Source: 4572-13 sp964594065
Lineage (GTDB): Bacteria; Planctomycetota; Phycisphaerae; Sedimentisphaerales; Anaerohalosphaeraceae
DNA: 43,606 nt
Assembly: GCA_964594065.1 (NCBI GenBank)
Contig: CAZQKX010000030.1
Coordinates: forward strand, 1-43,606
Reading direction: 5' to 3'
Shown here: piece by piece, positions 25,913-35,031 of the stretch
Position numbering within the stretch: position 1 is the first letter of the stretch
How the letters are laid out: each line of letters begins with the position of its first letter
Translations under genes and position numbers: made by a program
Notes under the pieces: model-generated
Told to the model about the DNA's origin: nothing
Database searches by the model: none
The model's input: the letters and a program-made list of their open reading frames with translations, nothing else

Positions 25913-27145
25913 TCAAGAAACGTACTCGTAATAACCACTAATTAACCACTTATTATTGATTTTCTTGAATTTGAAAACGGAACCTTCATAATCGCCAAGT
26001 TTAATTTCAACTTCATTAGGACCGATATCTTTTATGATTAAAATATTATTACTCACTCCTCTGAATCTGTATGCATAATGAATTAGCTCCATAACTTCTG
26101 CTTCATCTAATTTAGTCTCCAGAGTTACATTTTTTCTAATCTCAGATAGCTGATGATTATTCAGTTTCGGAGTAAGGGGAAATATTTGAACGGGAATATC
26201 CAGGCAGAACCTGTCAATGTTGTAAATCGCTACAGTCTTAGAGATTCTCCAATCCTCCTTCTTTTCAAATACCGCAACTGCTGTAGGTCTGTTTTTAAGC
26301 CACTTTGTGACTGCCTTCAAGTCCCCTTGATATAATAAAGCCTCATTGTCAGGGGAAATCACAATAGCAAGTATTTGGAGCTCTGGATATAACTGGCGGG
26401 CCTTTTTTATCAAAGAAAGTAGAGGTCTATCTTCAATTTTTCCAAATAAAACAAAATGATGGTCTGTTTTCGGCATAGGAACATGGTTTGTGGCCTTTGT
26501 CGGTCCGAGAGCATTCCAATTACTATTTTTTTCAATTTGAAGTAAAGTAAAATTACGCATATTTAATATATCATAGAAGAAAGATGAATTATAGGTTTCA
26601 TTATAAAAAACAAAAAGACTGTTTGGGGAGTATTCAGTCACTTTGTGAACAAAAGGGAGAATACCTTCTTTGCGTAAAATATTACCATCGGAACTAATTT
26701 GGACGATTGACACCGGAGAATAGAATAAAGGAGATTCATCCAAAGAAGGAAGGCTATCTATTCTTATACCCTGTTGTATTAATACTTTTTTTGCGGCTTC
26801 AGAAACCAAAACTGGGTCACTTGACTTTAATAATGGATAATAAACCTTACTGTGAATTCCAACAGTAAAATCAGATGGCCAGACTACAACAGTGTCGTTT
26901 TCTTTGTATTTGTAGTTTATAATCGGGTTGGCAACGTTATCAATATTATATATTATTTGACCACTATATTGACTTCGTTCAAATGGACCGCCAACTAATT
27001 CAATCCCATCTAATTGGTTATAAGACTCCAAAAAGACCGAGATGATTTCATCAATTTCTGTTTTATCATCATAGGCAAAAGTTAAAGATACTACCATTAA
27101 TAAAATGCTTATGATCAGCTTTCTTGCACTCTTTGGAATTCGCAT
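25913..27145 (-). CDS. Exported protein of unknown function, A/T-rich gene
   Basis: This 410-residue protein starts MRIPKSARKL with a signal peptide (about 1-24, 'IISILLMVVSLTFA'). An upstream in-frame ATG at 27172 is less likely because AAGG lies 6 nt before 27145. The mature protein is mixed alpha/beta with no recognisable domain. A thioredoxin-like or ExbD-like part may be present at about 230-290 ('HHFVLFGKIEDRPLLSLIKKARQLYPELQILAIVISP', shortened), which resembles ExbD/TolR-type periplasmic folds. The base composition is clearly lower in G+C than the flanking genes, hinting at different origin or weak selection. It converges with the DUF4139 operon. I do not assign a function. Confidence 0.65.
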   Translation of the reverse strand: MRIPKSARKLIISILLMVVSLTFAYDDKTEIDEIISVFLESYNQLDGIELVGGPFERSQYSGQIIYNIDNVANPIINYKYKENDTVVVWPSDFTVGIHSKVYYPLLKSSDPVLVSEAAKKVLIQQGIRIDSLPSLDESPLFYSPVSIVQISSDGNILRKEGILPFVHKVTEYSPNSLFVFYNETYNSSFFYDILNMRNFTLLQIEKNSNWNALGPTKATNHVPMPKTDHHFVLFGKIEDRPLLSLIKKARQLYPELQILAIVISPDNEALLYQGDLKAVTKWLKNRPTAVAVFEKKEDWRISKTVAIYNIDRFCLDIPVQIFPLTPKLNNHQLSEIRKNVTLETKLDEAEVMELIHYAYRFRGVSNNILIIKDIGPNEVEIKLGDYEGSVFKFKKINNKWLISGYYEYVS

Positions 27146-27368
27146 ATTTACCTTATTTCTAATTACATTCACTCAATTTATTTGCTATCATACCGAAAAG
27201 CATATTCATCCCCCCAGATAATTCTTTTTCTTTTGCACATGCATATTTCTGCTTCTTTCCTTTCTCCGATTGACAATGAAAAGCATTATCAAGACATCTT
27301 TTGTATGTCAGAAAGATGCAACTAAAGACTCCCTGAACCTTTAATTTCCATGGCTGGGCGCTGGGAAA

Positions 27369-27476
27369 TTATTTATTCTTCTTTTCTCTTTTCAGTTTTC
27401 GTTTTTCCTTTGGATTAAGCTTGGCCGTTTTCTGGCTTTCTTTTTTACCTTTATTTCTTTTTCCGCCATCGCCCAT
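27369..27476 (-). CDS. Very basic 35-residue protein
   Basis: A short frame starting MGDGGKRNKGKKESQ and ending KREKKNK has about 17 Lys/Arg in 35 residues. A perfect AAGGAG (27485-27490 on the plus strand as CTCCTT) lies 8 nt before the ATG. I recall small proteins of the same layout ('MGDGGK.DKGK...KLxPKEKRKLK') in other bacteria, which supports it being real. Nucleic-acid or ribosome binding is a guess from charge. Longer frames over the same DNA in another phase lack a start signal and are rejected. Confidence 0.6.
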   Translation of the reverse strand: MGDGGKRNKGKKESQKTAKLNPKEKRKLKREKKNK

Positions 27477-27576
27477 ATCTGTTTCTCCTTTTTCTGATTA
27501 AGAGGTGTTAACCTTTTTCCGGGAGTTCGCCGCCACCCGGCTATTGCATTATAAACCCTTCGGGATTGAAAGAACA

Positions 27577-27765
27577 CAGGAAAATGGATTGGGTGTAGCC
27601 AGCGATACTATCGGCCGGCCGGGATTAACAAAACATAACTTTTAAAGCGTATTATAGTTTAAGTTGTCTGTATTTGCCGCAGTAGTGAGCGAGGCACTCG
27701 GGATTCACGGCGAGTACTGTTTCTTCATATGCTGCTAAGCGCCTAATCTACCTGCTATTATTGAT
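27577..27765. other. Non-coding stretch before the sulfatase 3' end
   Basis: There is no gene here. It contains the palindrome CCGGCCGG (about 27617-27624) and three scattered CGGGATT words, plus an AGTACTCG/CGAGTGCCT-like imperfect pair at about 27680-27720 that could form a hairpin. None is a clear terminator. Confidence 0.4.
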
Positions 27766-29319
27766 TTAATAAAAATCCCAGAAATCGTATTTTTCGTTTA
27801 CACTCTCCCTGCGGTCTTTCAGTTCAACGGCTCTTTCTCTCATTTCTTTCCGCATTTCGGCCAATCGCTCTTTGTATTCAGGAAAAAAGGAAAGGTCCTG
27901 CGTTTCCCAGGGATCTTTTTTGATATTAAACAACTGCGTGACTCTGGAGCCGGCTTCAAATTCTCCTGTCTTTTTATCAAAATCCTTCGCCCGCACATAT
28001 TCTATCAGCTTATAATCCCCTTTACGGTAAGCACGTTGAAATTGCCGATAGGCATGATAGGTATAATCGCGCACCTGCTCGGCGCAGCCATCGATAACCG
28101 GCTTCAGGCTGACCCCTGAAACAGAGGCCGGTGCAGATATTTCGACCAGATCGCAAATCGTTGGAAAGATATCATGAATATAACACAGCGCATCAATTTC
28201 TTTCTCCTTAGCCGGAGTTCTGCCGCCGGAGATGATAAAGGGGACATGAATCCCGTCTTCATCATAAATATTTTGTTTGCCCAACAAGCCATGGTTGCCC
28301 ACTGCCAAACCGCTGTCACCTGCCAGAATAATTAGAGTATTATCATACATCTCGTTTTTTTTCAACGCCTCAATCACCCTGCCAATCTGATCATCCAAAT
28401 GTGTAATGATCGAATAGTAATCGGCCAATTCTTTTTTAGCAATATCCGGCGTCCGCGGCCAGGGAGCCAGTTCTTCGTCGCGCAGCACCATATGGCCATT
28501 GTCAAATGGATGCTGAGCCATATAAGACGGAGGCAGTTGAATATCATCAACCGGATACATATCTTTATATTTCTGCGGTGCCTGACGGGGATCATGCGGG
28601 GTAGGAAATGCCAAATACATAAATAATGGTTCATGTTTATTGTATTCTTGAATAAATACAGCGGCCTCATCAGCCAACACTTTTGAAACATGAGGACCGG
28701 TTTTTTCCGTACCGATCGGACCCCGCTTATCGGCTTTCGTCAATGGGCGCCGAAAGACTTTTCCATGGTCGTCGTATTGTAATAGATAACAATTCTCCAG
28801 CTTATAATTTCCATCAGCCTGCCAATCACTAAATGGCATTCTAAATTGATCTGTTAAATAACGCGGCTTTCCCGAAACTTTTCCACCACTATGAAACGAT
28901 CGTGCCAAAGACTTAAGATCCTGATGCCATTTACCTATAAAATGAGCGTGATACCCCGCCTTCATAAATGCTTCACCGATCATTGTGTGATTAGTTGGAA
29001 TCGTATAGCCAATGCCTTCCAGCTCAAATAAATCTCGGCCCGTATGAAGCATAGCTCGACTGGGAATACAGGTTGCACCCGAGAATGACCCCATCAGGTA
29101 TGTATTGGTAAAAGAAATCCCCTCCTGCGCCAGTTTGTCCATATGCGGCGTCTTTACCTGCTGCTTGCCCAGTGCGCCGATACCGGTATATCGGTGGTCA
29201 TCCGTAAAGATCAGAACAACATTCGGCTTTTGGTTACGGGGTTCCGCAACAATTGTATTATTAATGTATAAAAATCCCAGGAGCAGAAAGAAGAAACATT
29301 TCAATTTATGGCTATTCAT
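27766..29319 (-). CDS. Secreted sulfatase (formylglycine-dependent, family S1)
   Basis: This 517-residue protein has a signal peptide (about 1-25). The N-terminal metal motif is 'PNVVLIFTDDHR' (Asp40/Asp41). The modification motif is C-x-P-S-R with Cys84 ('CIPSRAMLHTGR'), to be converted to formylglycine by an anaerobic radical-SAM maturase. The distal motif is 'GDSGLAVGNHGLLGKQNIY'. It hydrolyses sulfate esters, probably on a carbohydrate, in the periplasm or outside. The ATG overlaps the stop of the upstream beta-galactosidase by ATGA, so the two are translationally coupled and probably act on one sulfated galactose-containing glycan. The exact S1 subfamily is not assignable by eye. Confidence 0.93.
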   Translation of the reverse strand: MNSHKLKCFFFLLLGFLYINNTIVAEPRNQKPNVVLIFTDDHRYTGIGALGKQQVKTPHMDKLAQEGISFTNTYLMGSFSGATCIPSRAMLHTGRDLFELEGIGYTIPTNHTMIGEAFMKAGYHAHFIGKWHQDLKSLARSFHSGGKVSGKPRYLTDQFRMPFSDWQADGNYKLENCYLLQYDDHGKVFRRPLTKADKRGPIGTEKTGPHVSKVLADEAAVFIQEYNKHEPLFMYLAFPTPHDPRQAPQKYKDMYPVDDIQLPPSYMAQHPFDNGHMVLRDEELAPWPRTPDIAKKELADYYSIITHLDDQIGRVIEALKKNEMYDNTLIILAGDSGLAVGNHGLLGKQNIYDEDGIHVPFIISGGRTPAKEKEIDALCYIHDIFPTICDLVEISAPASVSGVSLKPVIDGCAEQVRDYTYHAYRQFQRAYRKGDYKLIEYVRAKDFDKKTGEFEAGSRVTQLFNIKKDPWETQDLSFFPEYKERLAEMRKEMRERAVELKDRRESVNEKYDFWDFY

Positions 29320-31898
29320 TTTATTTTTATCCTCAATACCTTTGATTGAATATCGCCGCAGACAACACGGATAGTAGCAACGCCTTTGGTTTTTGTTGAT
29401 TGAACAATTAAAGCTGCTTTGCCCTGATGCGCCCTAATCGTATCGGTTTTATGGGGCTGAACATTGTATTCCCATCCATTATCAACACCCAGATTTTTAA
29501 GCATATCAGATATTTCAAATTTAATTTCCTCGTCGGCATCCGATATCAAATGGCCGTCTCCGTCCAGCAACTCGACCGTAATGACCGCAACGTCATAGCC
29601 GTCGGCAGACAATTGGGTCTTGGTCGATTGCAGTTGGATTTTCGAAAGTTCGCCATGTGTCTTTAATGTATATTCTGCAGCTTTGACGCCATTGTTGCAA
29701 CCAACAGCTTTCAGCTTACCTGCTTTATACGGAACCATCCATTTGATGATGTTATCGTCTGTAAAATCGGCACGTTTTTGCTTTCCCAGCGATTGGCCGT
29801 TCAGGAATAATTCCGCCTCCTGACAATTGGTGTAGGTCTGTATGATAACCGGCTCATTCGCCTCGTATTTCCATTGTGGATATACTTTGTACCACTCCCA
29901 AAGCCGTAATTTATCCCATACCGGCGGCGGCGACAGTTGCATGGTAAATTTCCATCCATCGTTTTTATCAAACGAATACTCCGATTCCTTCGCAGGCGTC
30001 GTCACCATGTGTATCTTGGGTTCATCGATCCAAAGACACTCATAGAAATGCCCTCTCGCCGTTTTAAATCCCGCAAAATCGAAAAACGAAATCTCCAAAC
30101 CCTTCCGCGGCCATGGCCCGGCTTCACCCAGATACGCAAATCCCGTCCAGGCACAGATCCCGGCGACAAAGTCACGCGAGATGCATTCTTTCCATTCTGA
30201 CCAGGTGCCCCAGTTTTCAGTACCCAGAATTTTTAAATCCGGATAGTGCTTGTGAGCCGCATCGTAATCGGCAGCGCGGTAGTTAAAGCCCAGAACATCC
30301 ACACAATCCGCATAGCCGCTTGCTAAAGTGATCGAAGGCCGCACGCTGCCGCAGGTCACCGGGCGAGATGTATCAACCTCTTTGACCCAGGAAGACAGTT
30401 TCTTTGCGACTTCAACAAGCGGATCCTTGCCCCCGGTATGTTTATCCAGTTCTTTTTTAATCTTAGCGGTATCGTATTCGATGTAACCATGAAGATATTC
30501 TTCCGGATGCTCAAACGCATTAAACACCTCGGAATAAAACGGGAACGTCCATTCAATCTCGTTGCCGATACTCCACATGATCACCGATGGGTGGTTGAAA
30601 TCCCTCTTAATAAGACTTTTTAAGTCACGCTCGGCCCATTCATTAAAATGCTCAGAATAAGATCGTGCGGCCGGCGTACCTGTCGCTTTATTGTCACCTA
30701 TATATTCGAGATTTTTCCCTTTCGGTACGTGCCATTCATCAAATGCTTCGGCGATTGCAAGCATTCCCATCTCATCACAGACGTCCATCAATTCAACCGA
30801 ATGCGGATTGTGCGCCATGCGAATTGTGTTGACCCCAATCGATTTCAGCTTGCCTACACGATACTCCCACAACGCTTTGGGAACAGCAGCGCCAACCGCC
30901 CCCGCATCATGATGCAGGTTGACACCCTTGATCTTCATCGGCTTGCCATTTAATGAAAAACCGGTGTTCGCATCAAACTTGAATGTCCGTATCCCAAACG
31001 TTTCAGTAACACTGTCAGCTAACTTCCCATCCAGCAAAAAGTCTACTTTCAAACGGTATAAATTCGGTTGATCAGTCGACCACAATTGCGGCTTCTTCAC
31101 CGTCATAGTGATCTGTTTGGCCAGCTCATCCTTTTCTTTGAGCGTAACTTTCTTTTGAGCTACCTCATCATCCGTTGAATCGAGAATCGTGCAGATCAGC
31201 CTGGCTTTACCGAAACCAGCACAAGGGAAAATATTTTTCAATTGCACATCGACATGTACTTTCGCCTTGCTGCTTTTCACCTCGGGCGTTGTAATCTGAA
31301 CGCCCCTGTATGCAATATGCAGCGGCAGCGCTTTCACCAGCTGCACCTTTCGATAGATCCCCGAGCCTGTATACCATCGACTGTCGGCATACGTCTGGCG
31401 ATTAACCTTTACTGCAATCACATTATCACTGCCGTCGTACTTTAAATGCTTACTCAAATCATACTTAAATGTAGCATATCCATACGGACGCGTCCCCAGC
31501 AGATGGCCATTGATCCACACCGTCGAGTTGTTGTATACACCATCAAAGATAATATAGATATGCTTGTTTTTATCCAGAGGCGACACTGCAAATGATTTAC
31601 GATACCATCCGATGCCTCCCGGCACAAAACCGGTCGCAGCAGATGTCTGGCCCTGCTGATAACCTTCTTCGATGCTCCAGTCATGCGGGACGTTCAGCTT
31701 TCTCCATCCGGAATCGTCAAACGCCGGATCAAATGCTCCCGAAGTATCCCCCAAATAAAACTTCCAGTTATAATTAAAATCTTCGATGATTCGATGATTT
31801 CTGATTTCACGTTGCTCAATAGATGAGTTAATTTCAGCGCACCCGACAACAGTCACCAGAACACATAATGTTACAAGAATCCATTTTTTTGCGGACAT
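29316..31898 (-). CDS. Lipoprotein glycoside hydrolase family 2 (beta-galactosidase-like)
   Basis: This is an 860-residue enzyme with signal peptide and lipobox VVGC (Cys20). The start at 31898 is preferred over 31940 because GGAGG lies 5-9 nt before it. Order of domains: sugar-binding jelly roll (about 45-210), immunoglobulin-like domain, TIM barrel with acid/base Glu in 'WSIGNEIEW' and nucleophile Glu in 'LGTENWGTW', a DUF4982-like domain ('WEWYKVYPQWKYEANEPVII', shortened) and a C-terminal invasin-like Ig domain. It cleaves beta-galactosides or related glycans. The architecture resembles enzymes of polysaccharide-utilisation loci. No SusC/SusD, transporter or regulator is adjacent. Confidence 0.93.
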   Translation of the reverse strand: MSAKKWILVTLCVLVTVVGCAEINSSIEQREIRNHRIIEDFNYNWKFYLGDTSGAFDPAFDDSGWRKLNVPHDWSIEEGYQQGQTSAATGFVPGGIGWYRKSFAVSPLDKNKHIYIIFDGVYNNSTVWINGHLLGTRPYGYATFKYDLSKHLKYDGSDNVIAVKVNRQTYADSRWYTGSGIYRKVQLVKALPLHIAYRGVQITTPEVKSSKAKVHVDVQLKNIFPCAGFGKARLICTILDSTDDEVAQKKVTLKEKDELAKQITMTVKKPQLWSTDQPNLYRLKVDFLLDGKLADSVTETFGIRTFKFDANTGFSLNGKPMKIKGVNLHHDAGAVGAAVPKALWEYRVGKLKSIGVNTIRMAHNPHSVELMDVCDEMGMLAIAEAFDEWHVPKGKNLEYIGDNKATGTPAARSYSEHFNEWAERDLKSLIKRDFNHPSVIMWSIGNEIEWTFPFYSEVFNAFEHPEEYLHGYIEYDTAKIKKELDKHTGGKDPLVEVAKKLSSWVKEVDTSRPVTCGSVRPSITLASGYADCVDVLGFNYRAADYDAAHKHYPDLKILGTENWGTWSEWKECISRDFVAGICAWTGFAYLGEAGPWPRKGLEISFFDFAGFKTARGHFYECLWIDEPKIHMVTTPAKESEYSFDKNDGWKFTMQLSPPPVWDKLRLWEWYKVYPQWKYEANEPVIIQTYTNCQEAELFLNGQSLGKQKRADFTDDNIIKWMVPYKAGKLKAVGCNNGVKAAEYTLKTHGELSKIQLQSTKTQLSADGYDVAVITVELLDGDGHLISDADEEIKFEISDMLKNLGVDNGWEYNVQPHKTDTIRAHQGKAALIVQSTKTKGVATIRVVCGDIQSKVLRIKIK

Positions 31899-31931
31899 AA
31901 CTGCCTCCTGTCTCTTTTTAATGAAAGAAAT

Positions 31932-31947
31932 ATTATTCATAAATAAT
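31932..31947. promoter_or_regulatory. Inverted repeat upstream of the beta-galactosidase gene
   Basis: ATTATT-CATA-AATAAT is a perfect 16-bp palindrome about 35 bp before the gene start. It could be an operator for the beta-galactosidase/sulfatase operon, or a chance A/T palindrome. No strong promoter could be placed in 31948-32121, which otherwise shows no gene. Confidence 0.25.
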
Positions 31948-32121
31948 CTACCATGCTAAATAATAAAGGCTACTATCTTAGCAAACAAGATTCAAAAAGA
32001 ATTATTTCAAAAATATCGGGGTTTTGACGAGATTTACAAGAGGCTTTATCGATGGCCCCAGAGGTTTAAAGATCAATCTCTATAACATTGTAACGATAAC
32101 CTATTGGTCACTTTACCGTTG

Positions 32122-32892
32122 CTACTGTTTAATTTTAGCCAGCCTTCTTTTCATACGTTTTATCATTTTTTCTTGTTTTGGGCGATAAAAACTAAAAAGA
32201 GAGCCATATAATAAATGTATCGCCTGCTTTGGGGCGGCTAAAACAGCACCACAAAGAGTCCAAGAATAAGCATTTTCACCCACCCTTTTCATTCTGCCCT
32301 TTTTGACTTGATATTCGTAGTCTCTTTTAAATACATAGTAAAGATAATCCTCTAAACATTCAGGTTTGAATTTTTTTAATGTAAAAGATTTCGATTGCGC
32401 AACCTGACAAAAATCTAAATGGTAAGCGTGTAATATATTTACATAACTGATCGAAGGGAATTTAAAAACAAATTTATCGTTTGGGTGAGCCAATGAATCA
32501 GGATAAGGATTGTTATTGGTTAAAATGGAACCACAAGGAGACAGCTCAGAATAAAATTCAGTTAGATATAGAGCATCGCCCTCAGAAGGTATACATTGTG
32601 CCAACATGGCAGCGTGATTATAGTCCGGTGAACAATAAAATCGAGCGATAATAACAGTTTGCTCTTTAGGGTGAGTACAATGAAAAGTACCTAAGCGAAT
32701 CCAGTCCAAATCAAAAAAAGCTTCTTCGCTGAATTGAAAATAAGTTTCGAAATCCTCTGGTACGCTGTCGGAGATATTGCGGGGTGTATACGGATAAAAT
32801 TTCACGCGAGAGTGATATACCAGGACGATCCCTAAAAGCACAAAAAACAGCTCATACCAAAAGTACCTGAAAATGATTTCGATTATCTCCAT
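32122..32892 (-). CDS. Membrane-anchored protein of unknown function
   Basis: This 256-residue protein has one N-terminal transmembrane helix (about 8-27, 'YFWYELFFVLLGIVLVY'). The remaining part is soluble, mixed alpha/beta and rich in aromatic residues, with a strongly basic tail ('KMIKRMKRRLAKIK'). No domain is recognised. Shortened motifs such as 'LGTFHCTHPKEQTVIIARFY' have no assigned family in my memory. It starts 28 nt after miaA on the same strand with GGAGG about 11 nt upstream, so it may be co-transcribed with miaA. A/T content is higher than in miaA. Confidence 0.6.
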   Translation of the reverse strand: MEIIEIIFRYFWYELFFVLLGIVLVYHSRVKFYPYTPRNISDSVPEDFETYFQFSEEAFFDLDWIRLGTFHCTHPKEQTVIIARFYCSPDYNHAAMLAQCIPSEGDALYLTEFYSELSPCGSILTNNNPYPDSLAHPNDKFVFKFPSISYVNILHAYHLDFCQVAQSKSFTLKKFKPECLEDYLYYVFKRDYEYQVKKGRMKRVGENAYSWTLCGAVLAAPKQAIHLLYGSLFSFYRPKQEKMIKRMKRRLAKIKQ

Positions 32893-32920
32893 AAAACCGA
32901 CACCTCCAACGTGAAATTAT

Positions 32921-33853
32921 TTAAGCCAAAGCCCGTAACCTAAGGGCCTGGTTAAGGACCGTTTCTACTGTATCCGCTTCGGTGATGTCGATCCAGTTTA
33001 TATTCGAAAATGTTTTGAACCAGGTCCGTTGGCTTTTGGCGAATCGGCGGGTGTTGATTTTGATTTTCTCAACCGTTTCATCCAACTCCATTTCACCATT
33101 TAAGTGGGCGATCATCTCGGCATAGCCGATCGCCGCGGCGGCCTGTTTGCTGAGCGGTTTATCCTCGGCGAGCAAGCCGGCAACCTCGTCACGAAGCCCC
33201 TCGTTCATCATGCGTTTGACACGGGCGTTCATCCGGCTGCTTTCGATTTCCTTTTCACGGCGCAGGCCGATGACGAACCAGTCGGATGCCGGCGCAGCGC
33301 TCCACTGCTGCTGAAAACTGCTGATGGGCTTGCCGGTCAGCTCGTAAACCTCCAGTGCGCGGATGATACGTTTTTCGTCGTTGGGGTGAATCCGCTCGGC
33401 AGCAGTTGGATCAACGGCAGTCAATTGTTTGTGCAACTCGACCAATCCCTCGGCGACCGCACGGTCTTTAAGCTGTTGGCGAATAGTTTCGTCTGTGCCG
33501 GGGCCGTCGAAAAGGCCGTGCAGGAGTGCCTTGATATACATCGCTGTGCCGCCGACGGCGACGACGGATTTGCCGCGGGAGCCGATATCGGCGGTCCTTT
33601 TTTCGGTCAGGTCCAGAAACTGGTCCACGCTGAAGGCCTCGCTGGGCTCAACGACGTCGATCATATGGTATTTTAGCAGTTGACGTTTTTCGGCCGAGGG
33701 TTTGGCGGTGCCGACATCCATACGCCTGTAAACCTTCATGGAATCTACACTTATGATCTCGGCCCCGAGAGTCTTGGCAAGTTCGAAAGCCAATGCGCCT
33801 TTGCCTGAGGCGGTAACGCCCAAAATCAGTATTTTTGTCGGTTTTTGGCTCAT
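32921..33853 (-). CDS. miaA: tRNA dimethylallyltransferase with altered Walker A
   Basis: This 310-residue enzyme adds dimethylallyl from DMAPP to N6 of A37 in tRNAs reading UNN codons. The core is conserved: 'DSMKVYRRMDVGTAKPS' (about 36-52), 'YHMIDVVEPSEAFSVDQF', 'VGGTAMYIKALLHGLFDGP' and 'RIIRALEVYELTGKPIS'. The Walker A at 12-19 reads GVTASGKG: the Ser/Thr that normally follows the Lys and binds Mg is Gly19 (codon GGC). This is unusual and may affect magnesium coordination or be compensated. Its product is the substrate of MiaB, encoded 5 kb away. It is divergent from the polyprenyl synthase gene. Confidence 0.93.
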   Translation of the reverse strand: MSQKPTKILILGVTASGKGALAFELAKTLGAEIISVDSMKVYRRMDVGTAKPSAEKRQLLKYHMIDVVEPSEAFSVDQFLDLTEKRTADIGSRGKSVVAVGGTAMYIKALLHGLFDGPGTDETIRQQLKDRAVAEGLVELHKQLTAVDPTAAERIHPNDEKRIIRALEVYELTGKPISSFQQQWSAAPASDWFVIGLRREKEIESSRMNARVKRMMNEGLRDEVAGLLAEDKPLSKQAAAAIGYAEMIAHLNGEMELDETVEKIKINTRRFAKSQRTWFKTFSNINWIDITEADTVETVLNQALRLRALA

Positions 33854-33951
33854 AATGCCGTTTTTTTCTCGTTTTTATTATTTTTTCGAGTGAAACCACC
33901 GGCTCTGTCTCGGAAATTACCTTTTTTCCTGTGAAACAGGTGGAAAAAGGG

Positions 33952-33957
33952 TATAAT
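33952..33957 (+). promoter_or_regulatory. -10 element of the polyprenyl synthase gene
   Basis: A consensus TATAAT lies 38 bp before the ATG. The -35 region (CTGTGA at 33929-33934, 17 bp upstream) is weak. Confidence 0.45.
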
Positions 33958-33994
33958 AGCAGGGCTTATCCGAAAAATCCAGAGGTGCTTTACC

Positions 33995-34915
33995 ATGATG
34001 GAAACAGACGCCATAAAAAAACATAAACAGCAAAACGGCTTGAAAGCGGCTTTGGCAGTCAAAGCGGCAATAACGGGTCAGGTTCTGGAAGAACTGCTTG
34101 ACAATCAAACCGAAATTCCCGCTCAGCTCAAAGACGCGATGGGCTACATGCTCCAGAGCGGCGGCAAGCGCATCCGCTCGGCAATGGTCATGTGGTGCTG
34201 CGAGATGGTCAGCGGCACTGTCAACCGGACGGCCAAGATCGCCGCAGCCGCAGTGGAAATGGTGCATACGTATTCGCTGATCCATGATGACCTGCCAGCC
34301 ATGGACAATGACGATATGCGTCGCGGCCAGCCCAGTTGTCACAAGCAGTTTGACGAGGCAACCGCGATCCTGGCCGGAGATGCCCTGCTGACATTAGCGT
34401 TTGAGATACTGACAGTCGAGATCGACGATCCGACAATCGCAGTACGCATGGTTCGCACCTTATCGGAAGCGGCCGGGCCGTCGGGAATGATCGCCGGGCA
34501 GGTTGCGGATATGAACAGTCCCCATGCCAACGGCTCAATGGAACGGCTTCAGTATATCCACATGAACAAGACCGCCGAGATGTTCGCAGCATCTACGGCC
34601 CTGGGAGCAATCGCCGGTAATGCCGACGACAAGCAACTGCAGGTACTGCTGGAATACGGTATGAAGATCGGACTGGGTTTCCAGATCGCCGATGACCTGT
34701 TGGATGTTTCCGCCAGCAGCAAACAACTCGGCAAAACTTCGGGCAAAGATATCGAACAAGGCAAGCTGACGTATCCATCGCTTGTCGGGTTTGAAAAATC
34801 CCATAAAATTCTTGAGCAGATGACTTGTGAGGCAATTGCGGCATTGCAAACATTTGGGCAGGATGCCGATATCCTTCGTCAACTCGGCCTGGAATTGCTG
34901 AATCGTACGAAATAA
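33995..34915 (+). CDS. ispA: Short-chain polyprenyl diphosphate synthase (farnesyl diphosphate synthase type)
   Basis: This 306-residue all-helical synthase condenses isopentenyl diphosphate with allylic diphosphates in isoprenoid synthesis. It has 'GGKRIRSAMV' (56-65), the first Asp-rich motif DDLPAMDND (98-106) with four residues between the aspartates, as in bacterial farnesyl synthases, and the second 'ADDLLD'. 'GKTSGKD' and 'LTYP' follow normally. Product length (C15 or C20) is not certain. Either of two adjacent ATG codons may start it. It is divergent from miaA, which consumes the C5 precursor of the same pathway, and ends at its own terminator. Confidence 0.92.
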   Translation: MMETDAIKKHKQQNGLKAALAVKAAITGQVLEELLDNQTEIPAQLKDAMGYMLQSGGKRIRSAMVMWCCEMVSGTVNRTAKIAAAAVEMVHTYSLIHDDLPAMDNDDMRRGQPSCHKQFDEATAILAGDALLTLAFEILTVEIDDPTIAVRMVRTLSEAAGPSGMIAGQVADMNSPHANGSMERLQYIHMNKTAEMFAASTALGAIAGNADDKQLQVLLEYGMKIGLGFQIADDLLDVSASSKQLGKTSGKDIEQGKLTYPSLVGFEKSHKILEQMTCEAIAALQTFGQDADILRQLGLELLNRTK

Positions 34916-34962
34916 AAAGAAGGCAAGAATTCTTTTATAAGCGGTCGACAACGGAAGAATTC

Positions 34963-34990
34963 AGGCAGCATAGTTCGCTGTCTTTTTTTT
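34963..34990 (+). terminator. Rho-independent terminator after ispA
   Basis: AGGCAGC/GCTGTCT (34963-34969 with 34977-34983), a 7-bp stem with one G-U pair, is followed by eight T. Confidence 0.75.
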
Positions 34991-35031
34991 CACCAAACCA
35001 TAAGCACAAATAAGTGCAGGAGAGCCGAATC

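Noticed and set aside
27392..27577. A 61-residue minus-strand frame over the small basic gene
   Set aside because: It is in another phase, has no start signal, and overlaps the 35-residue frame that has an ideal AAGGAG site.
33104..33676. A 190-residue plus-strand frame opposite miaA
   Set aside because: It is an antisense shadow of a conserved enzyme, without start signals.
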